A program made the position numbers and the translations under genes. Positions 57,543-64,000 of a DNA stretch of 64,000 nucleotides are shown one piece after another; the stretch's first letter is position 1, and every line of letters starts with the position of its first letter. The stretch is from Erodium maritimum. Its lineage: Eukaryota > Streptophyta > Magnoliopsida > Geraniales > Geraniaceae. The stretch covers positions 60,750,012 through 60,814,011 of the forward strand of contig OY997590.1 of assembly GCA_963921825.1 (NCBI GenBank), read 5' to 3'. The notes under the pieces were generated by a model, which saw only the letters and a program-made list of their open reading frames with translations, did no database searches and was not told the origin of the DNA.

Positions 57543-57750
57543 GTGTCTTGAGTGGCAGTGAGTGCCGTGGGGTTGTTGAACCCGAGTCTTGACCGTTGGT
57601 GTGTCTTGAGTGGCAGTGAGTGCCCGTGGGGTTGTTGAACCCGAGTCTTGACCGTTGGTGTGTCTTGAGTGGCAGTGAGTGCCCGTGGGGTTGTTGAACC
57701 CGAGTCTTGACTGTTGAGGTGTCTTGAGTGGCCTTGAGTGCCTGTGTGAT
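57543..57750 (+). repeat. 59-bp minisatellite, about 3.5 units
   Basis: Units start gtgtcttgagtggcagtgag at 57543, 57601 and 57660, with a partial, diverged unit at 57719. Confidence 0.92.
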
Positions 57751-57791
57751 TGAACTTGCCTGTGATTGTGATTGCGGTTACCTGGGGTGGT

Positions 57792-57984
57792 GAGTTCTAA
57801 AGGTCGACAGCCTGATCCGACTTAGTGTCGATGAATTGCGAGTTCTAAAGGTCGACAGCCTGATCCAACTTAGTGTCGATGAATTGCGAGTTCTAAAGGT
57901 CGACAGCCTGATCCGACTTAGTGTCGATGAATTGCGAGTTTGAAAGGTCGACAGCCTGATCCGACTTCGTGTCGAGGAATTGCG
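57792..57984 (+). repeat. 48-bp minisatellite, 4 units
   Basis: Units start gagttctaaaggtcgacagc at 57792, 57840 and 57888, and a variant (gagtttgaaaggtcgac) lies at 57936. Confidence 0.93.
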
Positions 57985-58274
57985 ATAGGTCGAACCCTGA
58001 CCTGATTGAGATTGGTTACTGAGCAGCTGGTGTGCGATCCTTTGTGATCTTGTTTGGCGTTGTGTAGTCTTTCTGTCGTGTCCTTGAGGAGGTCGTCGAT
58101 AGTTGTGTCGGGTTTACACTGTATCATCGAGTGTTGAGTCTGTTGAGGAAGGTGACGGGTTGTGGGTCAGTTGGGTACTTGAGTTGGGGACTGTAGTCCC
58201 GGTGTTGGGTTTGGTTTTAGTGTTACTGGCTTTATCTACTAATTATGCCATAGTCAGTCTGTTATCCGTGGAGG

Positions 58275-58311
58275 TGAGCGAACGCTCACCCCTAGCTGCT
58301 TTTCCTACAGG
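58275..58311 (+). promoter_or_regulatory. Conserved palindrome and 3' splice-site-like CAG in 5' LTR
   Basis: TGAGCGAACGCTCA (58275-58288) is followed by cccctagctgcttttcctacag|g. The loop changed from TAA to AAC-type, yet the arms still pair, and a pyrimidine tract with CAG remains. It is about 255 bp before the LTR end. Confidence 0.55.
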
Positions 58312-58565
58312 TACTGATCACCGGACGGACTAGGTTAGCTCTTGAAGTCCATGGAGCTTGGAGCAGAGTCTGGTCTTTACTTTTGTTGAGTCTAGTGACG
58401 GATGTGTACCTTGTCCACTTGTTGGGACGTTTTTGTATTGTAAATACTATTATTATTTTTGGTAATTAAATGGAAATATCAGAGTTTTATTCAAAACAGG
58501 TTTTAAGTGTTCATGTTTTAAATGTTCGCATCCCGAGTTCGGTTCGCTGAAATTGGGGCGTGACA

Positions 58566-58580
58566 GCTTGGTATCAGAGC
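58566..58580 (+). other. Primer-binding site of the gypsy element
   Basis: gcttggtatcagagc follows the LTR with no gap. The TGGTATCAGAGC core is the initiator-Met type usual for plant chromoviruses. Confidence 0.94.
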
Positions 58581-59441
58581 TCGAGGTTTCAAACCTCGGA
58601 CTGTCCGTCACTTAGGGGGGGAGAGTCGAGTCAGTGTAGACTCGTCATGTCTTGAGTCTTTTTTGTGTTTGTGCGTATGTTACAGTATTTGGTTGCTGGC
58701 ATACTGTTTGTGTGTGGTTGCGTGAACGGTTTTTAAACTGTCACGGGTCGACTCAGGAGCGCTCATATAGTCGGACGTGACGGTGTTGATGTCAAGTCGG
58801 TACAACGTGGTTTGGGGACGCCTGGACCGGGTTGTAACTACGTGATGTCAAGAAATGAAGTTTTAAAATTGTTGACCTGTTGGCATGTCTTGAACTTGAT
58901 TGGCCCTATGGGCGTGTGTTTTGATTTTGGTTGGCCCGGTGGGCAAGGTTCGACTTTGGTTGACCCGGTGAATGGGGATCGTGTGGTTGTGTTATTTTTC
59001 GGCCGTGTTGGCTTTTGATTGAGGTCGGTCCTGAGTTATCGTATGTGCGTTGTCGGTTTAATGGTTGAATGTCTGCGACGTACTAGGGAACAGATCGCTT
59101 TTAGCCGGTAAAGTTACGAACACCCTAGGGTAGACACAGAGCGGGTGTAAGTAGGGTGGTTTTCGTCATCGTTAGGGGATCGGGGTCACTGGTGTGATCC
59201 GGTAGGGGGTCCGGCCGGTTCTGGTTGCCGGCCCGGCAGTTGACCCGGCAAGTTTTGGTTATCGGCCCGGTCCAGTGAGTCGTTTTCGAAACTTTTGGTA
59301 GTTGTTGTTTCGTTGTGTGGGTTGGTTGGTATGTCGGTGTGGTCTCGTATACTGATACTATATATAAAGTATGTTTAACTTGAGCGGTGTGGCGCTTTAG
59401 TGATAAGCACGTTAGTGTAAGCTTAGGCCGGGTGAACGTTA
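58581..59441 (+). other. Untranslated leader of the gypsy element
   Basis: This lies between PBS and gag. Low-complexity ggttggcccggtgg-like motifs recur near 58900-58990 and 59210-59280. One short frame (58812-59018) shows no domain. No gene is supported. Confidence 0.6.
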
Positions 59442-61598
59442 GTGCTTTTGAACTGTCGTTTTTACTTAAGTTCGCAAACTGAACGTTTGCGTGTATCCGT
59501 GCAGAGGATACTGTTTAAGGCTCGCGGTAAGCGGGGACGACCATCAGGAACACGGGGCCAGGCACCCACGCGAGGCCGGCGGGGACGATCAGCAGGGGCA
59601 CCAGAGAGGGTGCCAACCGTCGAGCCCGCCGACTACGCGGAGGCACAGGGTACTCCTGTCGGAGAAGACAGGAGAAGTGATGCGGGGCCATCTGCAGGCA
59701 CCCCCAGTGTTCCGCCAGTCGCGGACCCTCCAGTGATGACTGCCCTGGATGAGCTTACCAGGACCGTTCAGAGTTTGGTGGCGGTCATCGCCAGCCGAGA
59801 GTCGGCTTCGCCAGCACCAGAGGCAGCCGCAGTCCCGGTGAGGGCCGCTCAGATAGAGGATCTTATCTCCCGAGCGCTACTAGATTTCCTGAAGCTCGGG
59901 ATACCTGTTTTTGTCGGGGAGCCGAATCCCGACCTGGCCGAGCGATGGATAGAGCAGGTCACACAAGACTTGGACACATCAGGTGTCGAGGATGGCCGTC
60001 GGAGAGTGTCCTTCGCGGCCCATCAGCTGAGAGAGAGCGCCTACCACTGGTGGGGGCGGGTGAAGGACACGGTCGGATACGACTACAGCGTATTCCAGGA
60101 GGTATTCATGGCACAGTACTTCCCCGAGTCGGCTCGGCTGGAGCGACATCGGCAGTTTTTAGACCTGGAGCAAGGGGGGATGACGGTAGGGGAGTACGAG
60201 GCCAGGTTCACAGCCTTGGCCAGATTCGCGCCTGAGATGGTGACGAGCGAGACGAACCGTTGCCTGCGGTTCCAGGACGGACTGAGGCTGGGCATCCGGA
60301 ACCAGGTTCTCGCCTTGAGGATACGGAAGTATACCGACCTCGTGGACACCGCAGCTATAGTAGAGCAGGGCGCCAGGGATGCAGTTAGGGACCGTGAGGT
60401 CCGACCTCGGCCGATCAGTTGGGCAGGGCCGTCAGACTCACGAGACTCGAGGAGGCAGAGGACCGCGGGATCCTTCCGACCACCGCCTCATCAGAGTGGA
60501 TCGAGACAGCAGGGGTCAATGGCATCAGTGGGGCCAGTCGCCTCAGAGAGGAGGCCGTCATGCTATCATTGCGGACAGCCAGGCCACTTACAGCGAGACT
60601 GTCCGACGAGGGGAGGAACCACGGCAGTACCAGCTACTAGCCAGACAGGCCAGGGCTCGGGGTCGAGGGCTGACGAGATCAGCTGTTACCGATGCGGCCG
60701 GGCCGGTCACACTATGGCATGGTGCCGAGAGCAGTTGGGGGAGACATCAGTGCAGCGACCGCAACAGTCGCGGACAGTACAGTCGCCCAGAGGTCGCCCT
60801 CGACAGGGTCAGCAGCCGAGATCATCACGGTCGTCTACGAGCGCACCGATTCCGAGACAGCAGCAGAGTCACGGGTATCCAGCAGCCAGTGCGCAGGGTC
60901 AGAGGCAGCAGGCCTCGCAGGGGAGAGTATATGCAGTCACCGACTCCAGAGCCCCAGGACCTAGCACGTACCGTGAGACCATCCAGGGTACGTGTTTATT
61001 GTATCATTTATGGGCTTTGTTCTTGTTTGATACCGGGGCATCGCACTCTTTTATTTCGTCGGGTTGTGCTGAGAGGTTGGGGTTGAGCTTAGAGCCGTTG
61101 AGTCCACCCCTATGCCTGGACACCCCAGTTGGGGGTGGTGCATCGTTGACTAGAGTATGTCGGGCCTGCGAGATTAGAGTCGCAGACTGTCCTTGCCCTG
61201 GTGATCTTCTCATGTTGGGGATGACTACCTTTGATGTGATTTTGGGTATGGATTGGTTGTCGAGGTACCGAGCCAACATCGATTGCTACAGACGACGAGT
61301 GACAGTGACAGTGGGCGGTACGAAGGTGACGTGCGTGCTGGGGAGTAAGAGTGGGGTCCTCCTGTCGGCGTTGTCCGCAGAGGAGGAAGTACCGGCTGTG
61401 CAGAGCCGAGAGTTACCGAGAGTGGTATGCGAGTTCCCCGAGGTCTTTCCTGAGGAGTTGAGCGGGCTGCCACCGATTCGTGAGGTGGAGTTCGGGATTG
61501 ACCTAGTGTCGGGAATGGCGGCGATATCGATGGCGCCTTACAGGTTTGCGCCGGCAGAGTTGACTGAGCTGAAGCGTCAACTGGAGGAGCTTCAGTAG
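59442..61598 (+). CDS. Gypsy gag-protease and RT start (ends at in-frame stop)
   Basis: This is a 718-codon frame. Residues about 145-330 are a Retrotrans_gag core (FLKLGIPVFVGEPNPDLAER, AYHWWGRVKD, VGEYEARFTALARFAPEM). Two zinc knuckles follow, CYHCGQPGHLQRDC (about 374-387) and CYRCGRAGHTMAWC (about 415-428). The protease motif is LFDTGASHSFIS (about 528-539), followed by VILGMDWLSRYRANIDC. RT sequence starts around 660 (EFPEVFPEELSGLPP). The Met at 59442 may not be the true start, because the basic Gag N-terminus (KARGKRGRPSGTRG) begins downstream after an ATA codon at about 59508. A TAG at 61596-61598 interrupts RT after KRQLEELQ. Confidence 0.92.
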   Translation: MLLNCRFYLSSQTERLRVSVQRILFKARGKRGRPSGTRGQAPTRGRRGRSAGAPERVPTVEPADYAEAQGTPVGEDRRSDAGPSAGTPSVPPVADPPVMTALDELTRTVQSLVAVIASRESASPAPEAAAVPVRAAQIEDLISRALLDFLKLGIPVFVGEPNPDLAERWIEQVTQDLDTSGVEDGRRRVSFAAHQLRESAYHWWGRVKDTVGYDYSVFQEVFMAQYFPESARLERHRQFLDLEQGGMTVGEYEARFTALARFAPEMVTSETNRCLRFQDGLRLGIRNQVLALRIRKYTDLVDTAAIVEQGARDAVRDREVRPRPISWAGPSDSRDSRRQRTAGSFRPPPHQSGSRQQGSMASVGPVASERRPSCYHCGQPGHLQRDCPTRGGTTAVPATSQTGQGSGSRADEISCYRCGRAGHTMAWCREQLGETSVQRPQQSRTVQSPRGRPRQGQQPRSSRSSTSAPIPRQQQSHGYPAASAQGQRQQASQGRVYAVTDSRAPGPSTYRETIQGTCLLYHLWALFLFDTGASHSFISSGCAERLGLSLEPLSPPLCLDTPVGGGASLTRVCRACEIRVADCPCPGDLLMLGMTTFDVILGMDWLSRYRANIDCYRRRVTVTVGGTKVTCVLGSKSGVLLSALSAEEEVPAVQSRELPRVVCEFPEVFPEELSGLPPIREVEFGIDLVSGMAAISMAPYRFAPAELTELKRQLEELQ

Positions 61599-62024
61599 AA
61601 GGGGTTTATCCGTCCGAGTGCATCGCCGTGGGGAGCACCAGCACTCTTCGTGAAGAAGAAGAGTGGAGAGCTACGGATGTGTATAGATTACCGGAAGCTG
61701 AACCGGGTTACGGTGAAGAACCGGTACCCGATGCCGAGGATCGATGACTTGTTTGACCAGTTGAGAGGGGCGACTCACTTCTCGAAGATCGATCTGCGAT
61801 CCGGTTATTATCAGTTGCGAGTCCGTGAGGGGGACGTCGCAAAGACTGCATTCCGGACACGCTATGGGCATTACGAGTTCCTGGTGATGCCATTCGGACT
61901 GACGAACGCGCCAGCAGCGTTCATGGACCTGATGAACAGCATCTTCCGGCCGTACCTGGATCAGTTTGTGGTGGTGTTCGTGGACGACATCCTGATATAT
62001 TCGCAGAACGAGGCGGCGGCATAA
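61599..62024 (+). pseudogene. Gypsy reverse transcriptase core
   Basis: It is in the same frame as gag-PR after the [76 protein letters not shown] and the catalytic [11 protein letters not shown]. All core RT motifs are intact. It ends at a TAA (62022-62024) caused by one surplus G in gcggcggca near 62019; removing that frame slip, the sense continues at HLRAVL. Confidence 0.92.
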
Positions 62025-62028
62025 GGCA

Positions 62029-64000
62029 CATCTGAGGGCTGTTCTGACCCTACTGCGCGAGCACCAGCTATATGCCAACCAGGAGAAGTGCGAGTTCTGG
62101 CTCTCTGAGGTGATATTCCTCGGCCACATCGTATCCCGTGACGGTATCCTGGTCGATCCGTCGAAGATCGACGCGGTCTCGAAGTGGGCACGGCCCACGA
62201 GTGTTTTCGAGATCCGCAGCTTTCTGGGATTGGCAGACTACTATAGGCGATTTGTCCAGGATTTTGCACGACTAGCCGCACCGATGACTCTGTTAACGCG
62301 CAAGGGTGTTGGGTTCGTGTGGACAGATGACTGTGAGCGTGCGTTCGCGGAATTGAAGACTCGACTGACTACAGCTCCAGTGTTAGTGGTGCCCGAGCGA
62401 GGGATTGGCTATGATGTTTACTGCGATGCATCCGGAGAGGGACTGGGTTGCGTGCTGATGCAGTCGGGCAGAGTTGTGGCTTATGGCTCCAGGCAGTTGA
62501 AGATACACGAGCGCAACTATCCTACCCACGACTTGGAGCTAGCAGCAGTCGTGTTTGCGCTAAAGAGCTGGCGATATTATCTGTACGGCGAGGGGTTTCA
62601 GGTGTTCTCGGATCACAAGAGCCTCAAGTACATATTTTCCCAGCGAGACCTGAACATGCGTCAGCGACGGTGGATGGAACTACTCGAGGAGTACGACTTC
62701 GAGCTACACTACCACCCAGGCAAGGCGAACGTTGTCGCCGATGCCTTGAGTAGGAAGTCGGCTCCGAGCCTCGCCAGCATATCTGTCCGAGAGTGGGGCA
62801 TGATGGGGGAGCTGAGCACATTCGGGCTTGAGCTAGAGGAGGTTACTGGCGGTGTTGCCATGTGCTCCCTAGTGGCTCAGCCCTCACTGCTTGCCCAAGT
62901 GTTGGAGGCGCAGAGGGAGGACGTCGAAGCATCAGAGATCCGCGAGAGAGTCGTCAGGGGTGACGAGGTGGTGGGCTGGCAAGACAGTACTGATTGGGGA
63001 CTACGGTACCGCGGGGGGTTGTTCGTACCAGTTAATTGTAGAGACGCCGTATTACGAGAGGCACACCATTCGCGTCTCACAGTACATCCGGGGGGCACCA
63101 AGATGTACCGTGACCTCAGGAGGCACTACTGGTGGTGCGGCATGAGGAGAGCAGTCGCAGAGTTTGTGTCGAGATGCCTCGTCTGTCAGCAGGTGAAGGC
63201 CGAGCATCAGCGTCCAGCGGGATTGTTACAGCCACTACCGATTGCTCAGTGGAAGTGGGAGCACATTACGATGGACTTCGTATGCGGGCTACCGAGATCG
63301 CCAAAGGGAAACGACGCCGTGTGGGTGGTGGTTGACCGGTTGACCAAGTCGGCCCACTTCCTGGCTATGAGGATGACAGACCCGGTCGACAAGTTGAGCA
63401 GCTTGTATATTCAGGAGATAGTGCGTCTCCACGGGGTCCCGGTGTCGATAGTGTCTGACAGGGATCCCCGCTTCACGTCCAGGTTCTGGCCGAGTCTGCA
63501 GAAGGCACTGGGGACAGAGGTCCTACTCAGCACAGCACATCATCCTCAGACAGACGGTCAGTCTGAGCGTACCATTCAGATCTTGGAGGACATGCTGCGA
63601 GCATGTGTGCTGGATTTCAGGGGATCTTGGGAGACCCACCTGCCATTGGCCGAGTTCGCCTACAACAACAGCTTCCAGGCCAGTATCGGGATGGCACCGT
63701 TCGAAGCGTTGTATGGTAGGTCGTGTTGGTCACCAGTATGCTGGGCAGAGGTGGGGGACAAGAGTCTGCTGGGGCCAGATCTTGTCAGAGAGACGACGGA
63801 GAAGGTCGCATTGATCCGCGATCGGTTGAGGACCGCGCAGAGCTGGCAGAAGAGTTATGCAGACAGGCGACGTCGACCTCTTGAGTTTGCAGTCGGGGAT
63901 CACGTGTTCCTGAAGGTGAGCCCGAGGAAGGGGCTGGTGCGGTTCAAGCGCAGCGGGGGAAAGTTGGCTCCGAGGTACATAGGCCCGTTCCAGATCTTAG
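62029..64000 (+). CDS. Gypsy RT end, RNase H and integrase (runs off window)
   Basis: This frame has no stop over 657 codons to the window end. It holds RT thumb sequence ([20 protein letters not shown]), RNase H with [36 protein letters not shown] and [12 protein letters not shown], then [13 protein letters not shown]. Integrase follows from about 63060: the zinc finger is [12 protein letters not shown] with RCLVCQQVK, and the catalytic triad lies in [18 protein letters not shown] and [10 protein letters not shown]. The GPF/Y module ([12 protein letters not shown]) is at the edge. There is no ATG of its own; it is the continuation of pol after the frameshift. Confidence 0.94.

Larger units (their letters stand above)
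55529..58565 (+). repeat. 5' LTR of the gypsy element
   Basis: It starts TGTAATAACCACTTC and ends ATTGGGGCGTGACA. It is inserted after agatatg of B2 integrase; the left flank is ATATG. It contains three adjacent minisatellites (39, 59 and 48 bp) between 57333 and 57984 and the palindrome at 58275. Its sense orientation, fixed by the PBS, gives the orientation of all solo copies. Confidence 0.94.
55529..64000 (+). mobile_element. Tekay/Del-like Ty3/gypsy chromovirus (5' part)
   Basis: It has a 3,037-bp 5' LTR (55529-58565), PBS, and gag-PR-RT-RH-INT up to the window edge. Order and motifs are those of plant chromoviruses; a C-terminal chromodomain would be expected further right. The LTR end GGGGCGTGACA and the GCTTGGTATCAGAGC PBS match the other gypsy LTRs of the window, so it is a founder-type relative of those solo LTRs. 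It has an in-frame stop (61596-61598) and a 1-base frameshift near 62019, but the rest is open, so it is fairly young. Confidence 0.93.

Noticed and set aside
60379-61086. 235-codon frame overlapping gypsy gag
   Set aside because: It lies in an alternative frame of a GC-rich gag whose zinc knuckles and protease motif are in the main frame.

Overview
The window looks like repeat-rich, probably pericentromeric or otherwise gene-poor DNA of a flowering plant, most likely a eudicot. The evidence is the resident elements: Ty1/copia and Ty3/gypsy chromovirus-type retrotransposons with 1.6-3.6 kb LTRs, a plant L1-type LINE with a C-terminal RNase H-like region, and hAT, CACTA and PIF/Harbinger remnants. 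A Brassicaceae origin is only a weak guess, from the style of the short non-LTR retroposons. I found no intact host protein gene, rRNA or tRNA gene. Nearly all of the 64 kb reads as transposable elements inserted into one another.

Layout. 1-3482: unassigned sequence, a CACTA terminus (ending 1071), and a short retroposon (about 1622-3350) split by a 478-bp hAT element with an 8-bp target duplication. 3483-19482: copia element A (minus strand), split by a solo copia LTR (5520-7203, TSD CTCTT) and by a complete younger copia element B1 (7781-16430, TSD ATGTT, two 1,676-bp LTRs). 19553-20340: a second retroposon related to the one at 1622-3350, in the opposite orientation. 20596-22885: a degraded element with a PIF/Harbinger ORF1-like pseudogene. 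22886-25830: two convergent decayed segments with A-rich ends. 26004-28362: a 5'-truncated gypsy LTR.

28363-34800 is a decayed minus-strand repeat-bearing sequence split by a gypsy solo LTR (28851-33684, TSD CCGCG), which is itself split by another solo LTR (30460-33523, TSD GAAAT). 35497-37020 is a retroposon-like segment. 37147-40099 is a LINE ORF2 remnant, cut by gypsy LTR material (40100-44036) that leads into a decayed gypsy interior (44037-44400 recognisable). 47155-55528 is a second copia-B element (B2, plus strand), split in gag by a 3.6-kb gypsy solo LTR (50601-54210, TSD CTAAT) and cut in integrase by a large Tekay/Del-like gypsy element (55529 to beyond 64000).

The genes work only as retrotransposon modules: gag, protease, integrase and RT-RNase H in copia order (PR-INT-RT-RH), and PR-RT-RH-INT in gypsy order. 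Every polyprotein seen here carries at least one stop, frameshift, deletion or insertion. The best leads for something undescribed lie in the gypsy LTRs. All seven copies keep a short palindrome (TGAGCG-N-GCTCA type) followed in six by a pyrimidine-rich 3' splice-site-like CAG. The same LTRs carry minisatellites, including a strict 58/69-bp alternating array and a G38 run. I see no evidence of a new defence or regulatory system beyond this.
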